In this document: positions 35,866 to 46,003 of the stretch, one piece after another
Layout: each line of letters begins with the position of its first letter
Position numbering within the stretch: the stretch's first letter is position 1
NCBI GenBank assembly: GCA_937924505.1
Contig: CALDSR010000001.1
Location: forward strand, 6,059-70,058
DNA from: an uncultured Granulosicoccus sp.
Lineage (GTDB): Bacteria > Pseudomonadota > Gammaproteobacteria > Granulosicoccales > Granulosicoccaceae
Length of the DNA: 64,000 bases
Direction of reading: 5' to 3'
Translations under genes and position numbers: made by a program
The notes under the pieces: model-generated
Told to the model about the DNA's origin: nothing
The model's input: only the letters and a program-made list of their open reading frames with translations
Databases searched by the model: none

Positions 35866-38800
35866 ATGCTATCTACACTTGAATCACTGCTTGAAAGTAT
35901 CTCCAAACTGTCCGCGGGTCGACTGTTGACATTTGTTGCCAGCGCGACCCTGGCGGTCAGCGTATCGATCCCGGCCCAGGCCGATGACACCGAAGTGTTT
36001 TTTGGGCAAATCGAGAAAAGCGATGCCACTCACCCGAATGTCCTGTTTGTACTGGACACCTCAGCCTCGATGTTATGGGGTGATACCGGTCAGGTAGGCT
36101 CTCGATTGGATCGCCTTAAAGAGGCTATGGGGAAAATCCTTGACGATGCGACCAATGTCAATATCGGCTTGATGAGATTTAATGGTCTTGACGGTGGTGG
36201 CTCCGTGATATACCCCGTAACACCGGTTTCCGAACTGATATGTGGACCCGGCGATGCATGCGGCAAGACAAACTTCAATACCCAAGTCTGGAACGGCGAT
36301 GACGACAGCGCGCAAGACCGGAACAACAGCAACAGCAACAGCAACAGCAATAACACTGGAGCACAGCGCATTGATATGGGGGAATCAAGCGTTGACGGTA
36401 CACCTCAAATTACAGGTCATAGATTCAGCCGGGTAATGGTACCTCAAGGGGCAAGGATCACTTCGGCGAGAATCATTTTTACAGCGGGCTCGCCCAGCGA
36501 TGGCGCTAGCAATCTGAAAATCTATGCCGAAGATGTCGATGATGCCGAATCGTTCAACAACGATAACAATCACCTCGGTGACCGATTTGACAACAGAGCC
36601 AATGTGCACATCAACTGGAACAACGTTGAGAATTGGGCTCAAAGCCAGCCCTACGAGAGCCCTGACATCTCTGACCTTGTGCAAGAAATTGTTGATCGGG
36701 ATAACTGGTGTGGTGGAAACAATATGGCTATGTTTGTCACGGGCACGGGCACGCGAACCGCGTTCTCATACAATGCCGGACCCAACGCCAGCGCCAAACT
36801 CGCAGTCACTTACGATGGTGATTCAGTCCCCTCTGACGGGGGTTGCATAGAGAAAACAGTGACCGTTCAAGTGTCCAGCAATATCGATGACGGCCTGCAG
36901 CTACTCCATCCTGGCTCAAGCACATTCAACAATAGAATGTATCGTCACACCAATGATATTCATACGCCGCGAGTTGGCGGCAATGACGGCCGGGAAACCA
37001 TTACCGGCTACTACTTCGGTGATATTCCTATTCCGCAAGGGTCTGAAATCAAAGGAGCTGAATTGCAACTGGCCATCTCGGATGCGCAAAGCGGTGATGC
37101 TGAAGTAGAGATCAGACTCCAGAATTCGGTAAACCCGGCTCAATTGGGTGGAAACCGTAGCAATATATCCAATCGAACCCTCCTCCCCGGCGCCGTGGAC
37201 TGGGCATTTCCAGATTCAACCGACACCCCCCCAGGAACCAAGTTACGCAGTGAAAATTTTGGAACCTTGGTCGACGATCTCGTTAGCAACAATAACTGGG
37301 ATCGAGAGAACAATGGGATATTGGTTGTATTGAATCACAAGTCCGGAAATGGTACGCGCCTGTTCAAATCACATAACAGCGAACCATCATCTGCCGCCAA
37401 GCTTCAAATAACCTATCTGGAAAATATCGGTGAAACTCGCCTGACAGCCAAAGACAAATTGAGAGAAGCCATAACGAACCTGGAAGCCACCGGCGGAACC
37501 CCTATTCAAAGCGCTTTTTTAGAGGCGGCTAACTACTACCTTGGAAACGAAGTCGACTTTGGTAGAACTCGCGGCGAGGATCAGGCATTTTGGCAAGGCA
37601 ATATAATCAATCAACGTCATCAGTTTCACCGAACGTCCCACCCAGAATCTTATGCCGGAAACGCCGCAACCCGCCCCGCCGGATGCAGCAATGATTTTAT
37701 GAGCGATCCTGACTGCAGAAACGAAGAAATTTTTGGCGCCGCAGTCTACAAATCTCCGCTGGAGACAAGTTGCCAAAGTAACCATATCGTCTTCCTGTCT
37801 GATGGTGCACCGTCAACAGATAGAGCGGCTGATAAGGTTCGATCTCTGACGGGCATAGACGACTGCGAAGACACAGGTGGGAGAGAATGCGCGACTGAAT
37901 TGGCCGAGTGGCTTCATAAAACCGATCATGTAACTTCACTCCCCAATGATCAAAATATAAATACCTACACCATTGGATTCAATTTGGAATCAGAATTTCT
38001 GGAAGATATCGCAGCTGCTGGCGGTGGTCGGTATTTCCAGGCCGCTTCCGCTGCTGAATTGACGAGAGTCTTTGATAACATTCTTGCCGATGTGTTGTCT
38101 GTTGATACAAGCTTTGTCGCCCCGGGCGCGACGGTCAACCAGTTCAATCGACTGACACATGACAAGAACATCTATTTCGCCTTGTTCCAACCAAACGAGC
38201 GCCCTACATGGGAAGGCAATATCAAGCGTTATCAGGTTCAAACAATCGATGGCGAAACCAATATCGTCGACAAAAATCTGGAGGCTGCCGTCGATGAGGA
38301 ATCTGGATTTTTCAGATCTCTGAGCCAGAGCTTCTGGAGTAACACCAGTGACGGGCACGCGATCGAGGCCGGTGGCGCTGCGGGGCAAATCACGTTGAAC
38401 TACGCCTATGTACCTGATAACACATTGCGTAGAACCTATACGTTTACGGGTGACTCAAGCGCCCTGTACGGTAGCACGGCAACGGCTGACTTGAGAGACG
38501 AGCAACACCGATTGAATGAAGAGAATGATCTCATCACTGACGAGATGTTGAATATTCATAACTTTGGCCCTGCAGGTGCTGCCCGAGAAGCCTATCGCGA
38601 AGATCTCCTGCAATGGGCACGTGGCGTTGACATACTTGATGAAGATCAGGACGGTGACCATGATGAAGCTCGACGTCACATGGGCGACCCAATGCACTCA
38701 CGCCCCGTCATCGTCAACTATGCGCGAACCTCCGCAGAAGCCGCGGACGCGGAAGATGATTCTGACACCACCGAGCAAGAGGCAGCCCACACGACAATAT

Positions 38801-40299
38801 TCGTGTCGACAAATGAAGGCTATCTACACGCGATAGATCAGGAGACAGGCAAAGAGCTTTACTCTTTCATGCCACAGGAACTCTTGAGAAACCTGTTTAC
38901 GAATTTTGAGAACGTAAGCTCAGCCAGTCGTCCATACGGTCTTGACGGCTCGCTGTCTGTTTTCACTAACGATACCAACAATAATGTGGTCGTCGATGGC
39001 GAAGAAAAAGCGTTTCTTTATGTTGGTATGCGCCGCGGTGGCCGAAACATCTATGCTCTCGATATTACCGACAGACACGAGCCGAAACTGGCATGGGTTA
39101 TTCGTGGTGGAGATGGCGGCACACCTGGGTTCAACAATCTTGGGCAAACCTGGTCTCGACTAGTTCCGCACACCATCTTTCACAATGGCGCGCCCAAGCA
39201 GGTATTGACGTTTACAGCCGGTTATGACGAAAATCAGGATCCGAAAGAAGCTGATCCAGCTCGCACCACTGATGACAACGGTCGTGGATTGTTCATGATC
39301 GATGCGGTAACCGGTGACCTTATCTGGTCAGGTGGCGGCGTAGCGGGTCTTTATGACACGCACTTTCCCAACATGGATTACAGCATCCCATCAACCCCTC
39401 GCGTGATCGACGTTGATGCGGATGGTTACTCTGATCAAATCTGGGTGGGTGACATGGGGGGTCGCGTATGGCGTTTCGATCTGACCAAGTATCACACGAC
39501 AGGTGAGTTTGTCAGAGGTGGAATCATGGCAGATCTTTCTGACTCCTCAACGGCAAACGAACGTCGCTTTTTTGCAGAGCCGGATACGGCGATAGTCTCG
39601 CAAAACGGGCGGCGACATCTGACCATCGGTATTGGCTCAGGCTGGCGAGCGCACCCGCTTGATACCGACGTAAATGATCGTTATTACTTGCTGCGTACCA
39701 CTGACATAAATGATGCACCAGATGGTTATGGCAAGTATATTCAAGCAACCGATAGCTACACACCACTACGAGAAGCCGATTTGCATAACGCGACCGACGT
39801 GTTCTCAGTATCAACCAATCCTTACGGATGGTATATCGAGCTTGAGGATAATGGTGAAAAGGTGTTGGGTGGTAGTGTCACCATCAACAACAAGATCATT
39901 TTCACAACCTATGTACCAGAACTCACAGGAAATGATTGCTCACCTGCTGTTGGCAACGCTTATGCATATTCGCTGGACGTATTTGGCGCTCGACCCGTGC
40001 AGACGGTATACGATGAAAACGGGGATGCTGTAGAACCCGACAAGGAGCATCGCCGCACGAAACTCAAACGTGGTGGCCTGCCGCCTGAAGCGACGGTGCT
40101 ATTGACAGAAGCGAGCCCCCCTTCCCCAGACGGCGACACGCCAGCGAACGGTGGAATGTGTGGTGGAAACGGTAGCCCGCTGATCCTCATTGGTACCGAA
40201 AAGTACTGTCTCGATACCGGTCTGGAAACCAAACGCACGTTCTGGCTCGACAAGAGCAAGGCGGGCCGCTCACAAGCGGAGTCATCAGTTCTGCCTTAA
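35866..40299 (+). CDS. pilY1: PilY1 tip adhesin with interrupted VWA domain
   Basis: The product from 35866 is about 1477 residues. A signal peptide ends near SIPAQA. The VWA metal site DTSASM is at 64-69, and the fold then stops at about 143 where two related beta-rich segments (about 150-320 and 340-520) are inserted; VWA sequence resumes with ATGGTPIQSAFLEAANYY and HIVFLSDGAPSTD. The C-terminal half is a PilY1-type beta-propeller with DVDADGYSDQIWVGDMGG, a calcium-binding loop, and WRFDL. An Asn-Ser run at about 153-163 is encoded by AACAGC repeats. The ATG at 35866 has GGAG 7 bases upstream; the frame extends to 35806. PilY1 mediates adhesion, surface sensing and retraction control. Confidence 0.93.
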   Translation: MLSTLESLLESISKLSAGRLLTFVASATLAVSVSIPAQADDTEVFFGQIEKSDATHPNVLFVLDTSASMLWGDTGQVGSRLDRLKEAMGKILDDATNVNIGLMRFNGLDGGGSVIYPVTPVSELICGPGDACGKTNFNTQVWNGDDDSAQDRNNSNSNSNSNNTGAQRIDMGESSVDGTPQITGHRFSRVMVPQGARITSARIIFTAGSPSDGASNLKIYAEDVDDAESFNNDNNHLGDRFDNRANVHINWNNVENWAQSQPYESPDISDLVQEIVDRDNWCGGNNMAMFVTGTGTRTAFSYNAGPNASAKLAVTYDGDSVPSDGGCIEKTVTVQVSSNIDDGLQLLHPGSSTFNNRMYRHTNDIHTPRVGGNDGRETITGYYFGDIPIPQGSEIKGAELQLAISDAQSGDAEVEIRLQNSVNPAQLGGNRSNISNRTLLPGAVDWAFPDSTDTPPGTKLRSENFGTLVDDLVSNNNWDRENNGILVVLNHKSGNGTRLFKSHNSEPSSAAKLQITYLENIGETRLTAKDKLREAITNLEATGGTPIQSAFLEAANYYLGNEVDFGRTRGEDQAFWQGNIINQRHQFHRTSHPESYAGNAATRPAGCSNDFMSDPDCRNEEIFGAAVYKSPLETSCQSNHIVFLSDGAPSTDRAADKVRSLTGIDDCEDTGGRECATELAEWLHKTDHVTSLPNDQNINTYTIGFNLESEFLEDIAAAGGGRYFQAASAAELTRVFDNILADVLSVDTSFVAPGATVNQFNRLTHDKNIYFALFQPNERPTWEGNIKRYQVQTIDGETNIVDKNLEAAVDEESGFFRSLSQSFWSNTSDGHAIEAGGAAGQITLNYAYVPDNTLRRTYTFTGDSSALYGSTATADLRDEQHRLNEENDLITDEMLNIHNFGPAGAAREAYREDLLQWARGVDILDEDQDGDHDEARRHMGDPMHSRPVIVNYARTSAEAADAEDDSDTTEQEAAHTTIFVSTNEGYLHAIDQETGKELYSFMPQELLRNLFTNFENVSSASRPYGLDGSLSVFTNDTNNNVVVDGEEKAFLYVGMRRGGRNIYALDITDRHEPKLAWVIRGGDGGTPGFNNLGQTWSRLVPHTIFHNGAPKQVLTFTAGYDENQDPKEADPARTTDDNGRGLFMIDAVTGDLIWSGGGVAGLYDTHFPNMDYSIPSTPRVIDVDADGYSDQIWVGDMGGRVWRFDLTKYHTTGEFVRGGIMADLSDSSTANERRFFAEPDTAIVSQNGRRHLTIGIGSGWRAHPLDTDVNDRYYLLRTTDINDAPDGYGKYIQATDSYTPLREADLHNATDVFSVSTNPYGWYIELEDNGEKVLGGSVTINNKIIFTTYVPELTGNDCSPAVGNAYAYSLDVFGARPVQTVYDENGDAVEPDKEHRRTKLKRGGLPPEATVLLTEASPPSPDGDTPANGGMCGGNGSPLILIGTEKYCLDTGLETKRTFWLDKSKAGRSQAESSVLP

Positions 40300-40367
40300 G
40301 GAGGTGTGAGGTCGGATTGCAGCGACGGGTAAAAGTGCCTGTTGCAATTCCACCAGCATGGCATGAC

Positions 40368-40401
40368 CAACACAAGCCGCTCTCTGCGGCCTGTGTTGTT
40401 T
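40368..40401 (+). terminator. Rho-independent terminator after pilY1
   Basis: CAACACAAGCCGC and GCGGCCTGTGTTG form a 13-position stem with one mismatch, a 5-base loop and a TTT tail, 69 bp after the pilY1 stop. It fits as the end of the pilus operon. Confidence 0.75.
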
Positions 40402-40425
40402 CCAAGTTGAGGTACACTTCAGCAC

Positions 40426-40614
40426 ATGGATAGACGCTTGATAGAGATTCTGGTTTGCCCGGTTACCAAGGGCAAACTCATCAAACAAAATGATGAGCTA
40501 TGGAGCCGCTCAGCGGCATTAGCCTACCCAATCCGCGATGGCATTCCGGTACTCCTCGAAGATGAGGCCCGAAGCCTCACCGTTGAAGAGATCGAAAGCC
40601 TGAAAACCGATTGA
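40426..40614 (+). CDS. Trm112 family small protein (YcaR-like)
   Basis: The 62-residue protein has the family signature: [18 protein letters not shown], then [20 protein letters not shown]. Trm112 proteins activate methyltransferases in eukaryotes and archaea; bacterial YcaR homologues sit near lipid A and kdsB genes, though not here. The usual zinc-binding cysteine set is not present: only C11 remains, and the second Cys of CPVC is a threonine. This is common in proteobacterial members. The gene lies just after the pilus operon terminator, so it is likely transcribed separately. Confidence 0.88.
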   Translation: MDRRLIEILVCPVTKGKLIKQNDELWSRSAALAYPIRDGIPVLLEDEARSLTVEEIESLKTD

Positions 40615-40625
40615 GCCACGGCTTC

Positions 40626-40656
40626 AAGCCAAGCGCTTTTGCTGTGCGCTCGGCTT
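40626..40656. terminator. Hairpin between convergent Trm112 gene and secreted-protein gene
   Basis: AAGCCAAGCGC and GCGCTCGGCTT make an 11-position stem with one mismatch and a 9-base loop in the 68-bp convergent gap. It is placed where a bidirectional terminator would be expected, but no T-run follows on either strand. Confidence 0.4.
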
Positions 40657-40682
40657 GCGAGGCCCGTGGATACGAAGTCCGT

Positions 40683-41375
40683 CTAGTTGGCGATCGGCAA
40701 GTAGACCGTCACCACATCCGATCGACTCTCAAGCCATGATTTGCTCGTCCCGGCAAAGCGACGCATTTGCAGAAATAAAGACGGCTCGTTGTACAGCGAG
40801 GCTGGCAAGGTAATCGAGTTTTCGAACCTCTGCCAGTTTGCGTTGGAAAAATCTTTCAGATTACTGACGCGGTAATGGCTCGGCTCACCGCTGACGCTCG
40901 GTGTCAGAGAAGCAGAACGTGCACCTTTTCTGACCGCGATATCCGATATATAAATAGTGGGGGGATTGGCTGCCAGGGTACTCCCTGCGCGACAACGCGG
41001 GCCCGGCTTGCCTTCAACGAGTTTCACTTCACGAATCAAGGTGAAATCGCGCGCCGGCTCGATCATCCGGGTACCCGCAAATCGGGTCTTGGATACAGTA
41101 ACGACCAGCGGGACATTCGGCACCTCAACGATCGCACTACCATCTGGGCCGGTAAACATCGCACCAAATTGCTTGTAATTTCCTTCAAGCCCGATGCACA
41201 CTGACGCACCGGCGACAGGCTTGCCAAGATCATCAACAACCCGTACACCAAACTTGGCGGCGTGGGCTGAACCAAACGAACTCAAACCCAGCACCACAGC
41301 CATGCCAAGCACTTGACCTACTCGTTGTACCCAGCGGCAGTCAGCGCCGGAGCTATGACTCTTTACAGCATTCAT
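40683..41375 (-). CDS. Secreted protein of unknown function with carboxypeptidase-regulatory-like domain
   Basis: The 230-residue product has a signal peptide (LGMAVVLGLSSFGSAHA, cleavage likely before AKFG). A beta-sandwich of the carboxypeptidase-regulatory type follows: VRVVDDLGKPVAGASVCIG and GPDGSAIVEVPNVPLVVTVS. The C-terminal 90 residues contain no motif I know; they read as beta-rich with WQRFENSITLPASL. It has two cysteines in the mature part. It is transcribed in the same direction as mepK, which lies 148 bp upstream, but the gap is large enough for a promoter of its own. No function is proposed. Confidence 0.65.
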   Translation of the reverse strand: MNAVKSHSSGADCRWVQRVGQVLGMAVVLGLSSFGSAHAAKFGVRVVDDLGKPVAGASVCIGLEGNYKQFGAMFTGPDGSAIVEVPNVPLVVTVSKTRFAGTRMIEPARDFTLIREVKLVEGKPGPRCRAGSTLAANPPTIYISDIAVRKGARSASLTPSVSGEPSHYRVSNLKDFSNANWQRFENSITLPASLYNEPSLFLQMRRFAGTSKSWLESRSDVVTVYLPIAN

Positions 41376-41522
41376 GTCGTTCTCCCAGACAGACGATAGC
41401 TTGCCCCTGACATGATTTTGACGATCGATGCTCAGGTGTCAACAAGCCGACGCGTTATTGTCACCTTGTTGCGGGAATAACGGGTGGGACGTTCCTCACA
41501 GAAGCCTGATCGGAAATGTCGG

Positions 41523-42122
41523 CTAGCTCTCCCAATGACGAATTTTGCCCGTGTCGATGTGCACAAATCCGGATCGTCCGTAGTAACCGACACCGCCGGC
41601 CTTGAGGTCCTTGGCGATTGATTGCAACTCTCGGGTGCGGAGACCGGGGATATGAATATCTGCAGCTCGGCCCTCCATATGCAGGCTGAATTTGGCAACA
41701 TTCGACGAGCGTTTGCGCAAAGCGGCATTGGTGGCTGCCGTCCGGTAGCCCGACAGTACATGCACGTATTCGGATGACGAGACACGCTTCTGAATTTCTG
41801 CCAACTGATCAATCAACGCAAGATCCATTGGGATTTTCTCATCGGCCCGATGATCTCGCATCAAGTGATTGATTTTGAGCAGGCTTTCATCGATGTAGTG
41901 TCCGCGCGTGAAGTACACCACCTCGAGTTTTTCCCACGTGTGCGCATTGAGAATACGCACACTGCGATCAGCGGGTCCGGAGTCGATGTCATCCTGGGAA
42001 AAGGCGCCAGCTACGGCACTCGGCACCGCCGAAATCATCGCCAGGCCGGCACCAAGCCCAAGTCCCTGACGCAGAAACTGACGACGACAGCAAGGAAATA
42101 CAGCTCGAGTACGATGTGGCAT
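41523..42122 (-). CDS. mepK: Murein DD-endopeptidase MepK-like (YcbK, DUF882) with Tat signal
   Basis: The 199-residue protein has a twin-arginine signal (CCRRQFLRQGLGLGAGLAM). The mature domain matches YcbK/MepK: VRILNAHTWEKLEVVYF, LINHLMRDHRAD-like segment, LSGYRTAATNAALR, then zinc ligands in SLHMEGRAADIHI and FVHIDTG, with KAGGVGYYGRSG between. MepK cleaves peptidoglycan crosslinks in the periplasm after Tat export. Upstream, two tandem 14-bp copies (42166-42193) may be regulator sites. The neighbour downstream on the same strand is a secreted protein of unknown role. Confidence 0.9.
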   Translation of the reverse strand: MPHRTRAVFPCCRRQFLRQGLGLGAGLAMISAVPSAVAGAFSQDDIDSGPADRSVRILNAHTWEKLEVVYFTRGHYIDESLLKINHLMRDHRADEKIPMDLALIDQLAEIQKRVSSSEYVHVLSGYRTAATNAALRKRSSNVAKFSLHMEGRAADIHIPGLRTRELQSIAKDLKAGGVGYYGRSGFVHIDTGKIRHWES

Positions 42123-42165
42123 TTAACGTTTACAGGTTGAAAACAGTCAATACGATTAAAACAGT

Positions 42166-42193
42166 TAATATTCGACAACTAATATTCGACAAC
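42166..42193 (-). repeat. Tandem 14-bp direct repeat upstream of mepK
   Basis: TAATATTCGACAAC occurs twice head to tail at 42166-42179 and 42180-42193, with a looser copy CAATATTCAGACA just after. The pair lies 44-71 bp before the mepK start, where a regulator could bind. Nothing else in the greA-mepK gap was recognised. Confidence 0.55.
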
Positions 42194-42296
42194 GGTGGTC
42201 AATATTCAGACAGCATTGTGCCATAACTGTGAGGATCGCGGTACGGGTCACTCGGTCAACAATGATGGCCGACTTGCCAATATCGGCGTAACATTT

Positions 42297-42773
42297 TCAG
42301 ACGTAAAGAACTTCCAGAATTTCGTATTCTCGAACCCCGCCCGGCGTAGTGACACCGACCTCGTCACCCTCGCTCTTGCCGATCAGCGCCTTGGCAACCG
42401 GTGAGCCGAAGCTGATGCGACGCGCTTTCAAGTCAGCTTCGTCGTCTCCGACTATCTGATACGTAATCTCGTCATCCGAATCGAGATCGAGAAGCTTTAC
42501 CGTCGAGCCGAAAACCACCTTGCCGTTTGCGTTGACGGTGGTGACATCAATGACCTGTGCATTTGACAGTTTCGCTTCAATTTCCTTGATACGCCCTTCT
42601 ATAAAACTTTGCTGTTCGCGCGCGGCATGATATTCGGCATTTTCTTTCAAGTCGCCGTGCTCGCGCGCATCGGCAATCGCCTGGATCACGGTAGGACGCT
42701 GGTTCGTTTTCAGATCACTCAGTTCCTCACGCAGCTGAGTCTCGCCACGTTTGGTCAAAGGCACCTTGCTCAT
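42297..42773 (-). CDS. greA: Transcription elongation factor GreA
   Basis: The 158-residue protein is Gre[39 protein letters not shown], then [18 protein letters not shown] and [20 protein letters not shown]. GreA rescues stalled RNA polymerase by stimulating transcript cleavage. The start codon overlaps the carB stop by 4 bp (ATGA), so it is the last gene of a carA-carB-greA operon. A carAB-greA linkage is known from Pseudomonas. Confidence 0.96.
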   Translation of the reverse strand: MSKVPLTKRGETQLREELSDLKTNQRPTVIQAIADAREHGDLKENAEYHAAREQQSFIEGRIKEIEAKLSNAQVIDVTTVNANGKVVFGSTVKLLDLDSDDEITYQIVGDDEADLKARRISFGSPVAKALIGKSEGDEVGVTTPGGVREYEILEVLYV

Positions 42774-45700
42774 ACTGTCTCCGCATGTAGGTCACTGAGC
42801 CGATAAACAGGCTCGTCGGTACTATGGCGCAAGGCGGAACAAATCGCATTCGCACCAGACAAGGTCGTGGTGTAAGGGATTTTGCCACCCACGGCCTGTT
42901 GCCGAATATAGTATGAATCAAGAATGGCTTGCCGACCATCTGTCGTGTTTATGATCAGGTCTATTTCACGATTCTTGATAGCGTCCAGCACATGCGGCTG
43001 CCCTTGCTGAACCTTGTTGACAGGCACGCATTCGAAGCCTGCCTTGCTGATCACCTTGTGGGTGCCATCGGTCGCAGTCAGCGTAAAGCCTGCATCGATC
43101 AAGCGCCGCGCCACGTCAACAATACCCGCCTTGTCAGCATCGCGAACGCTGATAAAAGCACGGCCCGATGACGGTAATTCAACCGAAGCGGCAAGCGATG
43201 CCTTGTAAAACGCTTCGCCAAAACTCAAACCGGACCCCATTACCTCGCCGGTTGATTTCATTTCAGGCCCCAGCAAGGGATCGACACCGGGAAACTTGGC
43301 GAACGGAAAAACAGATTCCTTGACGCTGAAGAACTTGGGCTTGGGTACGGCGAGCACACCTTGGGCAGCCAATGACTGTCCCGCCATACAGCGTGCAGCC
43401 ACCTTGGCCAGTGGAACGCCAGTCGCTTTCGACACAAACGGTACGGTACGCGATGCCCGTGGATTCACTTCAAGCACATAAATCGTGTCACCCTGAATCG
43501 CAAACTGGGTGTTCATCAAGCCTCTGACACTAAGCCCGTGCGCCATCTTGGCAACTTGCGCATGTAATTCCGCGATAACTTCATCAGAGAGATTATGCGG
43601 CGGTAATGAGCAGGCTGAATCACCCGAGTGAATACCGGCCTCCTCGATGTGTTCCATGACCCCGCCCACCAGCACATCCTTGCCGTCACAGATCGCATCG
43701 ACATCCACCTCGACCGCATCGTTCAAAAAACGATCGAGCAATACCGGTGAATCGTTTGACACGCTGACCGCCTCGGTCATGTAGCGAGTCAAATCACTTT
43801 CCTCGCGAACGATCTCCATGGCGCGACCACCCAATACATAACTTGGACGGACTACTAGCGGATACCCGATTTCAGCCGCCAACGCAATAGCCTGTTCCGG
43901 GTTTCGTGCAGTACGGTTGGGTGGCTGCTTCAAACTCAGCGTCTCGACAAGTTGCTGAAAGCGCTCGCGATCCTCAGCCAGATCAATTGATTCTGGTGAC
44001 GTTCCGATAATCGGTGCACCGGCCGCAAGCAAATCGCGCGCGAGTTTTAACGGCGTCTGGCCACCATACTGAACAATCACACCTACTGGCTGTTCAACAT
44101 CAATGATGGACAAAACATCTTCGAGCGTTAGCGGTTCGAAGTACAGGCGATCAGAGGTATCGAAATCGGTGGATACGGTTTCCGGATTACAGTTGACCAT
44201 GATGGTTTCATAGCCATCGTCACGCAACGCAAGTGCTGCATGTACACAGCAATAATCAAATTCGATGCCTTGGCCAATACGATTTGGCCCACCGCCAAGC
44301 ACCATGATTTTCTTGTTCGACGTTGGCTCGGCTTCACAAATCTTTTCGTATGTGGAATACAGATAAGCTGTGGACGTTGCAAATTCAGCAGCGCATGAAT
44401 CCACCCGCTTGTACACCGGCTTGACACCATGGCCTAGCCTCGCCTTACGCACATCGCCTTCCGAGACCGATAGCAAACTTGCCAGTCGCGCATCACTGAA
44501 GCCATCTCGCTTGAGTCGGAAAAATGTATCAGCATCCAGCTTGTCCAGGGAGCCAATGTCTCTTTCAACGATTAGCTCATCATCAATGATTTCTTTTATC
44601 TGGCACAGAAACCAGCGGTCTATATGCGTGGATTCGAAGACTTCATCGATAGTTTGTCCGACGCGAAAAGCTTCAGCAACAAACCAAAGCCTGTGTTCTC
44701 GCGCTACGCGCAGTTCACGCGTCAGCACTACCTTCTTTTCATCTTCATCCAATCCAGGATCAAGCACAGGATCAAATCCGTTGACGCCAATTTCAAGCCC
44801 ACGCAGTGCCTTTTGTAGTGATTCTTTCAGGGTACGGCCAATCGCCATGACTTCACCGACGGACTTCATCTGTGTGGTCAGACGATTGTCAGCCGTCGGG
44901 AATTTTTCAAACGTAAAGCGCGGTACCTTGGTGACGACATAATCGATCGACGGTTCAAACGAGGCCGGTGTCTTGCCACCCGTTATTTCGTTTTGCAATT
45001 CATTCAGCGTGAAACCAACAGCGAGTTTTGCCGCGACACGTGCTATCGGAAAACCGGTTGCCTTTGACGCCAGGGCCGATGATCGAGACACGCGCGGGTT
45101 CATCTCGATGATAATCATCGCGCCATCGTCAGGATTGATCGCAAACTGCACGTTTGAACCACCCGTATCAACACCGATTTTGCGTAACACGTCGATCGAC
45201 GCATTTCTCATCAGTTGATATTCCTTGTCCGTCAGGGTTTGCGACGGCGCAACCGTTATCGAGTCACCCGTGTGAATACCCATCGGATCCAGGTTCTCGA
45301 TAGAGCAAACGATGATGACGTTGTCCGCCTGATCGCGCACCACCTCCATTTCGTACTCTTTCCAGCCGAGAACCGATTCCTCAAGCAAGACTTCGGTGGT
45401 CGGTGAAAGATCAAGACCCCGATTGATAATATCTTCGAACTCTTCGCGGTTATAGGCAATACCGCCGCCACTACCACCCATCGTGAATGATGGCCGGATG
45501 ATGCAGGGAAAGCCAATGGATTCAAGCCCGACTTGCGCTTCTTCCATGGAATGGGCAATGGCAGCACGCGGTGTTGACAAGCCTATCTCTGTCATTGCCT
45601 GGCGAAACTTGTCTCGGTCCTCAGCCATGTCGATGGCTTCGGGACTGGCACCGATCATTTGCACATTGAACTCATCGAGCACACCTTCGCGCTTGAGATC

Positions 45701-46000
45701 CAGAGCGCAATTCAACGCCGTCTGCCCACCCATCGTTGGTAACAAGGCGTCGGGGCGTTCACGTTCAATGATTCGCTTGACGACTCGCCAGTCAATCGGT
45801 TCGATATAGGTCGCATCGGCCATGGCCGGATCGGTCATGATCGTAGCCGGGTTTGAATTGACCAGAATGACGCGGTAGTCCTCTTCCTTAAGCGCCTTGC
45901 ACGCTTGTGCGCCGGAGTAATCGAACTCACAGGCCTGTCCAATGACAATCGGACCAGCGCCAATGATCAGGATGCTTTTGATATCGCTACGTTTTGGCAT
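42770..46000 (-). CDS. carB: Carbamoyl-phosphate synthase large subunit
   Basis: The 1076-residue large subunit has two ATP-grasp halves and a C-terminal allosteric domain. The N-terminal [20 protein letters not shown] and the second-half [20 protein letters not shown] show the duplication, and the segment [10 protein letters not shown] and [17 protein letters not shown] in the first half and [18 protein letters not shown] in the second are standard. It makes carbamoyl phosphate for arginine and pyrimidine synthesis. CarA precedes it with a 3-bp gap and greA overlaps its end by 4 bp. Confidence 0.97.
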   Translation of the reverse strand: MPKRSDIKSILIIGAGPIVIGQACEFDYSGAQACKALKEEDYRVILVNSNPATIMTDPAMADATYIEPIDWRVVKRIIERERPDALLPTMGGQTALNCALDLKREGVLDEFNVQMIGASPEAIDMAEDRDKFRQAMTEIGLSTPRAAIAHSMEEAQVGLESIGFPCIIRPSFTMGGSGGGIAYNREEFEDIINRGLDLSPTTEVLLEESVLGWKEYEMEVVRDQADNVIIVCSIENLDPMGIHTGDSITVAPSQTLTDKEYQLMRNASIDVLRKIGVDTGGSNVQFAINPDDGAMIIIEMNPRVSRSSALASKATGFPIARVAAKLAVGFTLNELQNEITGGKTPASFEPSIDYVVTKVPRFTFEKFPTADNRLTTQMKSVGEVMAIGRTLKESLQKALRGLEIGVNGFDPVLDPGLDEDEKKVVLTRELRVAREHRLWFVAEAFRVGQTIDEVFESTHIDRWFLCQIKEIIDDELIVERDIGSLDKLDADTFFRLKRDGFSDARLASLLSVSEGDVRKARLGHGVKPVYKRVDSCAAEFATSTAYLYSTYEKICEAEPTSNKKIMVLGGGPNRIGQGIEFDYCCVHAALALRDDGYETIMVNCNPETVSTDFDTSDRLYFEPLTLEDVLSIIDVEQPVGVIVQYGGQTPLKLARDLLAAGAPIIGTSPESIDLAEDRERFQQLVETLSLKQPPNRTARNPEQAIALAAEIGYPLVVRPSYVLGGRAMEIVREESDLTRYMTEAVSVSNDSPVLLDRFLNDAVEVDVDAICDGKDVLVGGVMEHIEEAGIHSGDSACSLPPHNLSDEVIAELHAQVAKMAHGLSVRGLMNTQFAIQGDTIYVLEVNPRASRTVPFVSKATGVPLAKVAARCMAGQSLAAQGVLAVPKPKFFSVKESVFPFAKFPGVDPLLGPEMKSTGEVMGSGLSFGEAFYKASLAASVELPSSGRAFISVRDADKAGIVDVARRLIDAGFTLTATDGTHKVISKAGFECVPVNKVQQGQPHVLDAIKNREIDLIINTTDGRQAILDSYYIRQQAVGGKIPYTTTLSGANAICSALRHSTDEPVYRLSDLHAETV

Positions 46001-46003
46001 GGC

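Noticed and set aside
36325..36348. AACAGC repeats in pilY1 as a phase-variation switch
   Set aside because: The unit is six bases, so copy-number changes stay in frame and would only lengthen an Asn-Ser linker.
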